A stretch of DNA of 64,000 nt from Candidatus Aegiribacteria sp. (lineage in GTDB: Bacteria > Fermentibacterota > Fermentibacteria > Fermentibacterales > JCC-6): assembly GCA_013138965.1 (NCBI GenBank), contig WTBT01000017.1, positions 1-64,000 of the forward strand, written 5' to 3'. Positions within the stretch are counted from its first letter, which is position 1, and the number at the start of each line of letters is the position of its first letter. The notes under the pieces were generated by a model that saw nothing but the letters and a program-made list of their open reading frames with translations, was not told where the DNA came from and did not search any database. Below, piece by piece: positions 1-10,500 of the stretch. Both the position numbers and the translations under genes were made by a program.

Positions 1-16
1 CTGCCTTTGCGACCTT

Positions 17-730
17 TCAGTCGAGGAACAGCTCCAGGGCGGCTTCCAGTTCTTCCGTATTGACCCAGGTGTCGAAGCAGGGGCCGTTCCGCCACTCGTT
101 CAGAACACCCACAGTAATAATAGGATGCACATCCAGAATTCCCAGTGAAAGATCAACAGGGCAGGCCACCGCGACAATAAGTGAAGGCCCGGTTTTCTCT
201 ACTATGCTTCTGGCAGAGGTTCCACCCGAGGCTATGGCAAAGTGAGCGCCGAACCTGTCCTTTATCTCGAGAAGATTCCCTATGGGACATTTGCCGCATC
301 TTTCGCAGGAATCGGGATTGAAGGTCAGCCTGATGAGACATTCGTGATTCTGAAGGCAATGAGGCACCAGAATAAGTACTTCATCGGAACTGAATTTCCT
401 GCATGTTTCAGACAGCGCTTTCCGGTTGTTCATGGCCACGACCATCTTCTCCGGTGTATGGTGGGGAAAAGTGTGAACCGACTGCAGCGCCTTCAGAGTC
501 CAGAATGAAAGCCTGAGTGGTATCGGGTTGTCTGCTACACCCTTTTCATACAGAAATCCGTATACCTGGAATGCAGTGATAGTCAGCAATCCCGCCGCGA
601 ATGAAAGTGTAAATCCTGCGCCTGCGACCAGGAGCAGAAGGAATACGATCAGTGCCGGAGCAATGGAAAACAGCAGAAGCCCGGTATGGAACAGCAGTCC
701 GGCCTTTTTAAGTTTTTCCAAATTTATCAC
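17..730 (-). CDS. DUF116-family membrane protein
   Basis: N-terminal hydrophobic segments followed by a Cys-rich CERCGKCPIGNLLEI region and VAVACPVDLSLGI, typical of DUF116; overlaps the end of fmt. Confidence 0.7.
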   Translation of the reverse strand: MINLEKLKKAGLLFHTGLLLFSIAPALIVFLLLLVAGAGFTLSFAAGLLTITAFQVYGFLYEKGVADNPIPLRLSFWTLKALQSVHTFPHHTPEKMVVAMNNRKALSETCRKFSSDEVLILVPHCLQNHECLIRLTFNPDSCERCGKCPIGNLLEIKDRFGAHFAIASGGTSARSIVEKTGPSLIVAVACPVDLSLGILDVHPIITVGVLNEWRNGPCFDTWVNTEELEAALELFLD

Positions 731-1631
731 CGGTTTTCATCCTGGCGCCCCGGAGGAATTCAGCGGCACTCATTACGCTTTTTGAAGCCGGCTGGAGTTT
801 AATGATTTCCAGTGACTCCTCTCCCCCGCATCCCACAAGAAGCGAACCTGATCTGAACACTACCTCTCCGGGATTCGCGTCGAAATAAGATACCCTTGCT
901 TCGGCAATTTTCAGGAGTTTTCCAGAATACATTGTTCTTGCCCCCGGAGATGGCTGAAAAGCCCTTACCTTTCGCTCAAGGTACTGAGCAGACCTGTTCC
1001 AGTCCAGCCAGGTCTCATCTGTTGTTATCTTATCGGCGTAAAGTGCTTTCTCCGTCTGGCTTTTTGGAACCAGCTTCCCAGTGGAATACTCTTCAATAAC
1101 ATCGATAAGGTTGTTTGCAGCTTTCACCGACAGTCTCTCCTGCAGTGAACCGGTGGTGTCCGCGGGGAGTATTCTCTCATGATATACGGCTATAACAGGC
1201 CCTGTATCCCATCCGCTGTCCGTAAGCATGAATGAGACCCCTGTTTCCTCCCTGCCATCGAGTATTGCCCTGGCGATCGGGGCGGCTCCTCTGTATTCAG
1301 GCAGAAGAGATGGGTGAATATTGACCACACCAAGCGGCGATGCCGCCAGAAGCTTCTTCGGCAGCCAGGCACCGTATGCTGCCGACACCATCAGTTCCGG
1401 TTTCATGGACTTGAGGGTTCCAGCGAAATCCCCGGTAAGTTTTTCCGGTTGACGAATTTCAAGCCGGTTCTTATGAGCATACTCAGCCACTGGAGGCTGG
1501 CGCAGCTTCTTACCCCGGCCTGCCGGCCGGGGCGGTCTTGAAACGACACACAGGATATTATGCTCCGATTCGATGAGCGCCCTCAGGCATGGTATGGCAA
1601 AGCCGGAAGTGCCCAGAAAGATGATTCTCAT
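708..1631 (-). CDS. fmt: Methionyl-tRNA formyltransferase
   Basis: MRIIFLGTSGFAIPCL N-terminus and HPSLLPEYRGAAPI motif; directly downstream of def. Confidence 0.95.
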   Translation of the reverse strand: MRIIFLGTSGFAIPCLRALIESEHNILCVVSRPPRPAGRGKKLRQPPVAEYAHKNRLEIRQPEKLTGDFAGTLKSMKPELMVSAAYGAWLPKKLLAASPLGVVNIHPSLLPEYRGAAPIARAILDGREETGVSFMLTDSGWDTGPVIAVYHERILPADTTGSLQERLSVKAANNLIDVIEEYSTGKLVPKSQTEKALYADKITTDETWLDWNRSAQYLERKVRAFQPSPGARTMYSGKLLKIAEARVSYFDANPGEVVFRSGSLLVGCGGEESLEIIKLQPASKSVMSAAEFLRGARMKTGDKFGKT

Positions 1632-2161
1632 CAGAGAATCCTGTTGTCAGGGCCGTATTCCCTCTTTATTTCAGAAAGTTGCTTTTTTACAAGCCGTTTT
1701 CTTATAGGACTGAGGCGGTCTACAAAAAGAATTCCATCCAGATGGTCATTCTCATGCTGGACTGCTCTGGCGGTGTAATCATCCAGTTCAAGAGTAAACC
1801 GCTTGCCTGAGAAATCGTAAGCAGTAACGACCGCGCTCAATGGTCTCCTGAGATACTCGAATATCCCCGGAATGCTCAGACATCCTTCTTCATCCTTATT
1901 CAGAGGTCCCGATGTTGTAACCTCAGGATTGATGAAAATTGAATGGTCCTTCAGGCTGAGTTCCTCGGAATTGAGTATGAATACCCTTACATTCTCCCCA
2001 ATCTGCGGGGCCGCGAGGCCAAGTCCTCTCTCAAGTCTCAAGATATCAAGCATATCCGCGAGCAGGGAATGAAGAAACTCCTGCTCCGAAGAGATATCGA
2101 TTCCCCTCGACCTGTTTCTCAGTATTTTCGAACCGTAATACTGAAGCTTTCTTGATGACAT
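1631..2161 (-). CDS. def: Peptide deformylase
   Basis: GLAAPQIG, EGCLSIPG and QHENDHLDGILFVDR motifs. Confidence 0.96.
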   Translation of the reverse strand: MSSRKLQYYGSKILRNRSRGIDISSEQEFLHSLLADMLDILRLERGLGLAAPQIGENVRVFILNSEELSLKDHSIFINPEVTTSGPLNKDEEGCLSIPGIFEYLRRPLSAVVTAYDFSGKRFTLELDDYTARAVQHENDHLDGILFVDRLSPIRKRLVKKQLSEIKREYGPDNRIL

Positions 2162-2195
2162 GGCTAACCTTCACATCCTGACAAAACCCATACGG

Positions 2196-2636
2196 TTATT
2201 TGCAGGTAGCTTCGCTCTGGTTCTGGCTCTCGATCTGCAGGGAGTTCCTGTCTACATCTATCTTGACTCCATCGGCGATTTTTACTGTGACCACGTCATC
2301 ACCCTTGAGATTCGTAATTATACCGTGAATTCCACCACTTGTTACAACTTTGTCATCCCGCTTGAGTTCACTCCGCATTGCTTTCAGCATCTTGGCCTGC
2401 TTCTGCTGAGGACGGATCATCAGAAAATAGAATATCGCTATGATGGCAATCATCGGGAGGAAGCTCATGATGCCGCCGCCACCCATGCATGCCTGAGGCG
2501 ACGCTTCCTCTGCAGGAGCACCTGTTTCAGTGATTGTGGTGGTGGTTTCGATCACTTCAGCGGTTCCCGTTCTGGATTCACTCTGCGCGAATACGATACC
2601 GGTCAGAATTATCAAGACTATCAACATTTTTTTCAT
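2196..2636 (-). CDS. yajC: Preprotein translocase subunit YajC
   Basis: FYFLMIRPQQKQAKMLKAM and VVTSGGIHGIITNL; N-terminal signal sequence precedes the usual YajC core. Confidence 0.88.
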   Translation of the reverse strand: MKKMLIVLIILTGIVFAQSESRTGTAEVIETTTTITETGAPAEEASPQACMGGGGIMSFLPMIAIIAIFYFLMIRPQQKQAKMLKAMRSELKRDDKVVTSGGIHGIITNLKGDDVVTVKIADGVKIDVDRNSLQIESQNQSEATCK

Positions 2637-2648
2637 TTTATCTCCCTG

Positions 2649-3524
2649 TCAGGATCGAGGTTTTGGAATACCGGACTTCATACCTATCCAGCTTCCTGCA
2701 GCACCGGATGAAGCTCCCAGAATCAGAACCAGCATTACCCATTTTACGGGTAAAAATTCGTGGGGTACACTGGACGAAAGCATCCAGGATACGGCCACTG
2801 TCAACAAAAGGCTGCCTGCGGCCCCGGCCACACCAGTAAGCAACCCCTCACCGAGGAACGGTACTCTTACAAACCACCCCGGTGCCCCTACTATACTCAT
2901 TATCTGTACTGCCAGTGCCCTTCTAGTAACGGCAAGCCTGACGGTATTCGCCACAACAAGCGAAAGACTCACAGCCAGTACAAGCCCGGCGAGTATGACC
3001 AGCTTCGCAAGAATATCCACCGCCCTTGTCAAGCCCGGCAGATACTCCTTACCGTAGACTATGTCCTCAACGCCATCCATTCCCGATACTGTCCTGGCCA
3101 GACCGCCGACTTTATCAGAAGTTCTGTAATCGGGTTGAAGTGATATCTGGATAGAGGCCGGAAGATGAAACTGGGGGCCAAGGAGTGTAAGAAGATCGGC
3201 CTGTTCCGGCAGATCCGCTCTGAAAACGGCTTCCGCCTCCTCCGGGGATACGTAATAAACCGATCTGACCCCTTCCATACCGGAAATTATATCCGCAAGA
3301 TTGACCGCTTCAACTTCAGTGATGTTGTCTCTCAGGAAAACTTCAATACCTACATTCTCCTGCTCGTTCTTAAGAGCTGTCCCGAGGTTCCATGATATGA
3401 TCAGAAAGATATCGAATACCATGAAAGAGAGGCTGACCATCAGGAGAGTTATCAGAAACGAACCAAGTTTTCTCCGGATATTCAGCAGGCCTTCATTAAT
3501 CGCATTCTTTATAAGATGAATCAT
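2649..3524 (-). CDS. ftsX: Cell division protein FtsX (permease-like)
   Basis: Four TM segments, FtsX extracellular-domain pattern, follows ftsE with a 4-bp overlap. Confidence 0.9.
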   Translation of the reverse strand: MIHLIKNAINEGLLNIRRKLGSFLITLLMVSLSFMVFDIFLIISWNLGTALKNEQENVGIEVFLRDNITEVEAVNLADIISGMEGVRSVYYVSPEEAEAVFRADLPEQADLLTLLGPQFHLPASIQISLQPDYRTSDKVGGLARTVSGMDGVEDIVYGKEYLPGLTRAVDILAKLVILAGLVLAVSLSLVVANTVRLAVTRRALAVQIMSIVGAPGWFVRVPFLGEGLLTGVAGAAGSLLLTVAVSWMLSSSVPHEFLPVKWVMLVLILGASSGAAGSWIGMKSGIPKPRS

Positions 3525-4204
3525 AACTGTCTGTATCCATCCCAGATGCCGGGATTCACCAGATGTCCCCTCTCCAGATACAGGAACCTTGCGGTTCCAG
3601 CCGGAACCTGCCTGGGATCATGGGTAGCAAGAATAACCGCCGTTCCTGACCTGTTGATCTCAATAAGGAGATCGATAACCCTTCGCGATACTTCAGGATC
3701 AAGATTTCCGGTAGGCTCATCGGCAAGGAGTATGACAGGGTGGGCAACCATAGCCCTTGCAATGGCAACCCGCTGCTGTTCTCCTCCTGACAGCTCATGA
3801 GGGTATGAACTCCTCCGATGGTTGAGTTCCATCTCCGCGAGGAGCGAGAATACCCTCCTTCTTATAGCCTTTGGCGATGTTCCGGCGACCTGCAGGGGCA
3901 GAGCAACATTATCGAATACAGTCCTTTCCGGAAGAAGCCGGAAATCCTGGAATACAATACCCAGCTTACGCCTGAGAAGGGGGAGATCATCTTTTCTTAT
4001 CCTGTCCGATCTGTATCCCGCAACTTCAACTGTGCCGATACTCGGCAGGTCACCCATCCAGATATGTCTGAAGAGTGTGGTTTTACCCGCGCCGCTGGGT
4101 CCTGATACTACAAGGAATTCCCCTCGCTGTACCTTAAAATTTATGTTCTCGAGGGCAGGCCAGTCGTTGTAGAATCTGCTGACATTCTGGAAGGTGAGCA
4201 TCAT
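3521..4204 (-). CDS. ftsE: Cell division ATP-binding protein FtsE
   Basis: ABC ATPase Walker A GPSGAGKTT, LSGGEQQRVAIARA signature, LADEPTGNLD Walker B. Confidence 0.93.
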   Translation of the reverse strand: MMLTFQNVSRFYNDWPALENINFKVQRGEFLVVSGPSGAGKTTLFRHIWMGDLPSIGTVEVAGYRSDRIRKDDLPLLRRKLGIVFQDFRLLPERTVFDNVALPLQVAGTSPKAIRRRVFSLLAEMELNHRRSSYPHELSGGEQQRVAIARAMVAHPVILLADEPTGNLDPEVSRRVIDLLIEINRSGTAVILATHDPRQVPAGTARFLYLERGHLVNPGIWDGYRQL

Positions 4205-4476
4205 TACTCCTCCATTCCGACTATTCTGCAGTAATCCTGTCGATCCTTTCTGGATACATGCTTCACCGACGGGATATCAAGCACCTCAACTGTTAACATT
4301 GAGCCATCAGGTTTCACGATTTCAAGCAGATCGCCATTATTAACTGAACAGGATGCCCTCACTGCCTTTTTATAAATGGAGATAAAGCCGGCTTTACAGG
4401 CTTTACCGGCGATGGAACGGGTTTTGAATATGCCCATCAGTTTAAGGTAAACATCAATCCGCACTTGTACCATCAT
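4204..4476 (-). CDS. S4-domain RNA-binding protein (HslR/RqcP-like)
   Basis: Small protein with VYLKLMGIFKTRSIAGKACKAGFI...NNGDLLEI resembling S4 domain; located after the foldase genes. Confidence 0.65.
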   Translation of the reverse strand: MMVQVRIDVYLKLMGIFKTRSIAGKACKAGFISIYKKAVRASCSVNNGDLLEIVKPDGSMLTVEVLDIPSVKHVSRKDRQDYCRIVGMEE

Positions 4477-5689
4477 TTTCCAGGAAGTAGATCACCGTCA
4501 TTTCACTTCGCAAAGAATCAACAAGGGAATTGTACGTATCCTGGTAGATAACCTGCTGTACAAGTCCGTCAAGCTCCGCCTCTGTGTATGAGTTCCAATC
4601 GATATCTCCAGAGTCTTCGTAGAGCCTGATAATGACAACGGCTGCAGAACTCTCCAGAACAACCGGTTCGGAACAGGAACCAATCTCAAGCCCTTCAACC
4701 GCTTCGGCTACTTCATACAGCCATAGTTTCAACGGTATCATCCCCATGTCGCCGTCGCTTTCGGAACTTGACATGTCCCGGCTGTACACTCGGGCGGCAT
4801 CCTCAAATGATAACAGTGAATTGCGGATATCACAGAGTATACTATCTGCTTCAGCTACTGTACGTTCGATATCTGCAGGATCTATGGGAACAACCCTGAG
4901 TATATGGCTGGCTTCAATAGTACCGTCTTCGTTTCTGCCGTCCAGCCTGATTATGTGTATGCCGAAGGGAGTCACAACCGGTTCGCTTATTTCGCCTGTT
5001 TCAAGGGCAAATGCGGCATCCTCAAAGGCATAAGTCATCTCTCCCGGGCCGAATGATCCCAGATAACCTCCGTTCCTGGCGGAACCGTCATCCGAATATT
5101 CCATCGCAAGCTCTTCAAAAGACTCACCGGAGAGTATTCTCGCCCTTATTCGATTCATTTCTTCTACGACTTCATCGAAATCAGGGCCGGCAGGAAGAAC
5201 GGGAAGATATATCCATCCTATATGCCTGGGCATTATTATTTCCTCAACAAGTTCAGGGTTTGCAAGCAGATACGTCTCCGGACTCAATGGCATATCCTGC
5301 ATGGCAGCCTGAACTTTCCTGAAGATAAACATCTGTGCAGCCTGATTATCAGCCAGAACTTCGGTGATGTATTCGATATCCGCGTCAAACCCCTGCGGGC
5401 TGAGATCAAGCTGTTCATCAACAAGAACCTGGATCTCGTCATCGGTGGGATAGAATCCGGCACCCACCGCAGCATTCACGATCAGGCGGGTCTCAATCAG
5501 TTCCTCAAGCGCATCATAGTACTCAGGGGTTTCCGAATCTATCTGGTAGCTGTCGACCGGATCCAGACCCATCTGAACAAGTAATCGCTCAACCTCCGAA
5601 TGCAGTATGGGGCTGTTGTCAACAACGGCCACTACCTTCTCCAGAGGGAAGAACATTGTCAGAAGCATCGAAACAAGCAGTGCAGTCAT
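4454..5689 (-). CDS. SurA-like peptidyl-prolyl isomerase with parvulin domains
   Basis: SurA_N-like region plus EYSDDGSARNGGYLGSFGPGEMTYAFEDAAFAL...PFGIHIIRL parvulin motif. Confidence 0.85.
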   Translation of the reverse strand: MTALLVSMLLTMFFPLEKVVAVVDNSPILHSEVERLLVQMGLDPVDSYQIDSETPEYYDALEELIETRLIVNAAVGAGFYPTDDEIQVLVDEQLDLSPQGFDADIEYITEVLADNQAAQMFIFRKVQAAMQDMPLSPETYLLANPELVEEIIMPRHIGWIYLPVLPAGPDFDEVVEEMNRIRARILSGESFEELAMEYSDDGSARNGGYLGSFGPGEMTYAFEDAAFALETGEISEPVVTPFGIHIIRLDGRNEDGTIEASHILRVVPIDPADIERTVAEADSILCDIRNSLLSFEDAARVYSRDMSSSESDGDMGMIPLKLWLYEVAEAVEGLEIGSCSEPVVLESSAAVVIIRLYEDSGDIDWNSYTEAELDGLVQQVIYQDTYNSLVDSLRSEMTVIYFLENDGTSAD

Positions 5690-6585
5690 TCTGCCTCTCC
5701 TCCGTCTGTACTGTCAATATCATCAGTATATTGTCCGGCGCCGTGAATTGACATGGCATTAAAATAAACTTCCCTGCTCGACGCGGCAATTTCAAGAATG
5801 CTGTCTCTTGCTGCATCCATTCTCTCTCTGTAGATATCATCGGCAAGGCTTCTCACAACCCGGGACGTGTCTTCAAGCGGCCTGATCTCATCAACAAGAA
5901 ATATGTGCCATCCGTAAGCAGTATTCGTAACTTCTCCCAGACCTTCAATAACCGCGTGATCTCTTGGTACTCCGTACATAATGAGCTCACCGGCTGTCAG
6001 AAATCCGAGATCACCTCCGATGCCGGCTTTCTGCCCTATTGAAAGCCTTTCGGCAGTTATCTGAAAATTTTCACCCCATGAAAGTCTTTCATGTATTGAA
6101 TCGGCGGTGAATTCATCGGAAACCAGTATCTGGTAGTAGTGCCGCTCAACCATGTAGGCAAGGCTGTCGGATCTCATGAACCGGAATACATCTAAGTTGT
6201 CGGGAAAAGGTATGCCTCCGTATACGCTCGAAAGCAGTTCATCCCTCAGGTAGATCTGCCTTGCCCTGTCCTGTAGAAGCCTGCTCTTTCTAGTATTCTC
6301 CAGACCCCGCTGCGCAGCCAGTGCGGCCAGCAGTTCGTCCTCGATCCATTCTTCAAGGACCGAAGGATCGATCCCGACGATTGCCATATCTTCCAGGAAG
6401 ATCACAGAACTGTCTACTCTCGCAACAACAAGACGAGAATCCACACTGCTGCTTATTTCCGGCAGCTCAATGGAGCCAACCGAAGCTATCCTCCTGTTAA
6501 TGACAATTATAACAGCAACTGTTACAGCAAGAGTAATGCCGACAAGTATCCAGACCGCCCAGGTCAGGTGCTTTTTGTTAAAAAT
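5686..6585 (-). CDS. Membrane-anchored parvulin-type peptidyl-prolyl isomerase
   Basis: ORF track gives 5686..6444 (GTG start), but the frame continues upstream without a stop, encoding IFNKKHLTWAVWILVGITLAVTVAVIIVINRR, a clear TM anchor; GIGGDLGFLTAGEL parvulin motif. Start codon uncertain (ATT at 6585 or CTG at 6567). Confidence 0.65.
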   Translation of the reverse strand: MFNKKHLTWAVWILVGITLAVTVAVIIVINRRIASVGSIELPEISSSVDSRLVVARVDSSVIFLEDMAIVGIDPSVLEEWIEDELLAALAAQRGLENTRKSRLLQDRARQIYLRDELLSSVYGGIPFPDNLDVFRFMRSDSLAYMVERHYYQILVSDEFTADSIHERLSWGENFQITAERLSIGQKAGIGGDLGFLTAGELIMYGVPRDHAVIEGLGEVTNTAYGWHIFLVDEIRPLEDTSRVVRSLADDIYRERMDAARDSILEIAASSREVYFNAMSIHGAGQYTDDIDSTDGGEAE

Positions 6586-7393
6586 GCTCCAGCAGCCTTT
6601 CCGGATAGAGCACTATATCGTGGTTCATCTCAAGGACTTCGAGTTTAGCCATGATGGCTTCCTGCTGCATTGCCTGCGTAAGCTCCATGGTGACCACCTG
6701 CCGAATCTCTTCAACTGAAGGCTCGGGGGTGAGAAGCTGAGTTTCAACAACTTTAATGATATGGTAACCGGCATCGGTTTCAACCACATTGCTTACTTCT
6801 CCCTCTTCAAGCCTGAAGGCAGCTTCATCAAAAGAGATATAACCCGACTGCCCCCTCATGATCCAGCCCAGGTCTCCGCCATCCTCAGCGCTTGGGCCAA
6901 TGGAGTATTCCTGTGCGAGAGTCATAAAATCCGAACCGGCGTGGATTCTTGCCAGAAGTGAGTTCGCAAGGTTCTGATCCTGCACGATAATATGTCTTAT
7001 ATGGGCGCTTTTACTGTAAGTGCTGAGCCATACATCCGCGTAGTTCTCTATCTCAAGCTGTGAAGGCTGCAATCCATTGACTATTTCAGCCATGAACGCC
7101 TCAAGAAGTATCTGCCTTCTGGCCTGCTCGATTACTTCTCTGACTGCAGGATCTGAGTCAAGACCGCTGTTCTCAGCTGCCTGAATCATTATTTCCTCTC
7201 TGACCCAGGATTCAAGAACCTCAATTGCGCTGGCTTCGGAGGTTATCCCGAGATACTGAACGTTCTGCTCTCCTCCGATCATTTTTATGATATCATCCCA
7301 TGTTAAAGTAACGTCATCAACAGTGGCGATAACTTCAGCAGAGGCTGCCGCCGGAATTAGCAGAATCAACGCGAAGTATGCAATGAATCTCAT
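6578..7393 (-). CDS. Secreted parvulin-type peptidyl-prolyl isomerase
   Basis: Signal peptide MRFIAYFALILLIPAAASA; EYSIGPSAEDGGDLGWIMRGQ...ETDAGYHIIKV parvulin motif. Internal ATG at 7393 preferred over 7447. Confidence 0.85.
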   Translation of the reverse strand: MRFIAYFALILLIPAAASAEVIATVDDVTLTWDDIIKMIGGEQNVQYLGITSEASAIEVLESWVREEIMIQAAENSGLDSDPAVREVIEQARRQILLEAFMAEIVNGLQPSQLEIENYADVWLSTYSKSAHIRHIIVQDQNLANSLLARIHAGSDFMTLAQEYSIGPSAEDGGDLGWIMRGQSGYISFDEAAFRLEEGEVSNVVETDAGYHIIKVVETQLLTPEPSVEEIRQVVTMELTQAMQQEAIMAKLEVLEMNHDIVLYPERLLEHF

Positions 7394-7597
7394 TTCTTCC
7401 TCCATGTTTGTTTTGAATAAGCAAAGTATACACAGCTGAACTGTCAATCTCTACACTGTAGCTGTCCTGGAGTTCCAACGGACACGCTCCTGGACTAACC
7501 GAACAACATGACTGTGCCGCAGGCCACCAGGACAGTTGTCGCCGCGACAGGGAAATATAAGGGATGCCATACATGTTGAACCACTGCCGACCACCGA

Positions 7598-10500
7598 TTA
7601 TTCCGGGCTGAGGTATCGAAGGAGGCTGAGAATCCTCTTCCGCTTTTCCCTGTCGGTTAAGCCCTTCAGGCTGATATTAACAATTATCCGCCCCGTTTTC
7701 TCTACAATAATTCTCACCTTCATACTGTCAGGCGCAGATCTTGATACGTCCATACCTGGACTGAATACAACACGTGCGGCTGAACCGCTTACGACAACTT
7801 CTTCAATGCCTGCCCGTTTAGCCAGATATCCTATCCTTGCCCTCTCAGCACAATTAAGCACCGATTCCTCCGGTTCACCGAATCTATCCGAAAGGTATTC
7901 TATCCATTCATCTATCTCCCTCTCACATGAGGCTCTCCATACATTGCGATAGATCCTGACCCTCTCAGATACATCAGGCACATAGGATGGAGGTATGAAA
8001 GAATCACCTGGTATTTCAACCCTGACATCAGTATCCGATCCGGTATCGATTCCCTCAAGGCGTCTGGCTTCCTGCCTGATAAGCTCCTCGAAAAGCGCAT
8101 AGCCTATTGAGATCATCTGACCGTGCTGAGATGCTCCAAGAAGTTCTCCGGCGCCCCTTATCTCAAGATCACGCATGGCTATGTTCCATCCCGATCCAAG
8201 TTCGGTAAATCTGCGTATGGCATCGATGCGGTTCCCGGCTTCAGGTTTCAGCTTGCTCCTGTCGGGTACGATCAGGTAGCAGTAGGCCTGATGATGGCTC
8301 CTTCCCACCCTTCCTCTCAGCTGATACAGGTCCGCAAGTCCGAACATGTGGGCATTATCTATAATGATAGTGTTGACTCTTGGAAGATCCAGGCCGGATT
8401 CTATGATTGATGTGCACAGCAGGATATCGTACTTGCCCTCCATGAATGTATGCATCACGTTCTCAAGCTTCCTCGGATTCATCTGTCCGTGCCCTACCGC
8501 TATTCTCACTTCCGGCAGCAGGGAATGAAGCTTCTCTCTCATCATCTCGATGGACTGGATTCGGTTATGCACGAAGAATACCTGCCCATCCCTCTCCAGT
8601 TCCCTTAGAACAGCTTTGGCGATTATTCTTGAATTGAACCCCAGCAGTTCTGTGTGAACAGGATACCTGTCTCTGGGGGGGGTTGCGATTATGGAGATAT
8701 CCCGAAAGCCCGATAAGGCCATATGAAGGGTTCTGGGAATGGGGGTTGCGGACATGGCCAGCGTATCAACACCCTTCATCAATTCCCTCATGTACTCCTT
8801 CTGCCTGACTCCGAAACGGTGCTCTTCATCAACCACAAGCAGGCCGAGCCTGTTGAAACGGATATCCTTCTGCAGAAGCCGGTGGGTTCCTATAATAATA
8901 TCAACATCACCCACAGCGAGTTTTTCTATGGTCTTTCTCTGTTCCTGCTTTGTTCTGAACCTGCTGAGCATCTCCACCTTTACCGGGAATTCCGCCAGCC
9001 TGTCTCTGAATGTGGAGTAATGCTGTTCAGCCAGAACGGTGGTCGGGACCAGTACAGCAGCCTGAAAACCTGAATCAACTGCACGGAATACCGCCCTGAT
9101 AGCCACTTCCGTCTTACCGTAGCCTACATCACCGCAGACCAGCCTGTCCATTGGACTATCCCTCAGAAAGTCTTTCATAACCTTCTGTATTGTCTTCATC
9201 TGGTCGGGAGTCTCTTCGTATGGAAAGCTGTTTTCGAGGGCTTCCAGGTGGTGGCCGGGAAGCCCCAGGGGTTCTCTTTTCATCGCCTTTCTGCCTGCAT
9301 ACAATGCGGCAAGCCTTCCGGCAATTGCCTTCGCTTTTTTTCTCGCGCTCGAGACCCGCTTGCTCCAGGATATGCTGCCTATTTTATCGAGCTTTGGCTG
9401 GATCTTTTCAGGAGCCATGAATTTCTGTACGGAGCTTATTTCGTCAATCGGGACCAGAAGCCTGTCACCGTCCCTGTATTCAATTGCAAGGCAGTCAAGT
9501 ACTATGCCGGACGTCTCGACCTGTTCCAGGCCTGTAAAGCGACCTATCCCGTAGCGTTTGTGAACTATCATATCTCCGGGGGATACCTCCCCCGCATCCT
9601 CCAGACTGGAGCCGCCTCTGTATCTCCTTACCCGTTCCGGTCTCCTCCTTCCGGAGAGCAGCTTTCTCTCAGCCAGAACGACAAGTCCTTTGTCAGTCAT
9701 CTGGAAACCCTCCGAAATGGAAAGCAGACCTGTATCGATACTGATCCCATCAGGGATCAGCTCCAGGAATGTCTCCTCCTCGGCCAGGGAATCACACAGG
9801 ACAGCTGTTCTGAAGCCCTTTTCAGTCCACTTTTCAAACTGCCTGATCATCTCCGTGCGATGATCTTGAAAACTCATCTGTGGAAGAGTTCTGTAATAAA
9901 CATCAACATCCCCCTCAGGGAATGGATCGAACCTGACTATCCTCCTGCATGATTCAAGTTTTCTGCGGATATCTTCCCTGCAGAAGAACTGACTGCTGAA
10001 ACTGAAAGGAATGTCCTGCGGTGAATAGTTGTTCATGTTGAAAGTCAGCGCATCTTCAATATGCGCTATTATTGAATCAGGGTCGGACATTATGAGTGTT
10101 CCGTCATCTGGTATGTAATCCAGTATACTGCAGCAGTCTTCAAGAAACACCGGCAGATAGTGTTCGATACCCGGAAAATCGTTGGCGGTCCAGAGCTTTT
10201 CGCTGAAAGGATGGTCTTCGGAAACCGTTTCTATTGCCCTGTTCCAATGATCCGGTGAGAGTATGACCTCCCTTGCAGGCAGAAGCTGGCATTCCTGTAT
10301 ATCCCTTATGCTTCTCTGGGATCTCTGGTCGAACAGACGCAGGGATTCAAGCTCATCACCAAAGAATTCCAGCCTTACAGGATTGTCCATTCCGTACGTT
10401 CCTATATCGACTATGCCACCCCGCCGCGCCCACCTGGCCTGCTCCCAGACGCTTCCTTCTTTCTGGAATCCTGCTGCAAGAAGCCAGTTCTCAAGTTCCC

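Noticed and set aside
2160-2711. 183-aa plus-strand ORF opposite yajC
   Set aside because: Antisense to yajC with no recognisable features.
9248-9952. 234-aa plus-strand ORF antisense to mfd
   Set aside because: Fully overlaps a confidently identified mfd on the opposite strand; composition is a shadow of the Mfd coding frame with no recognisable motif.
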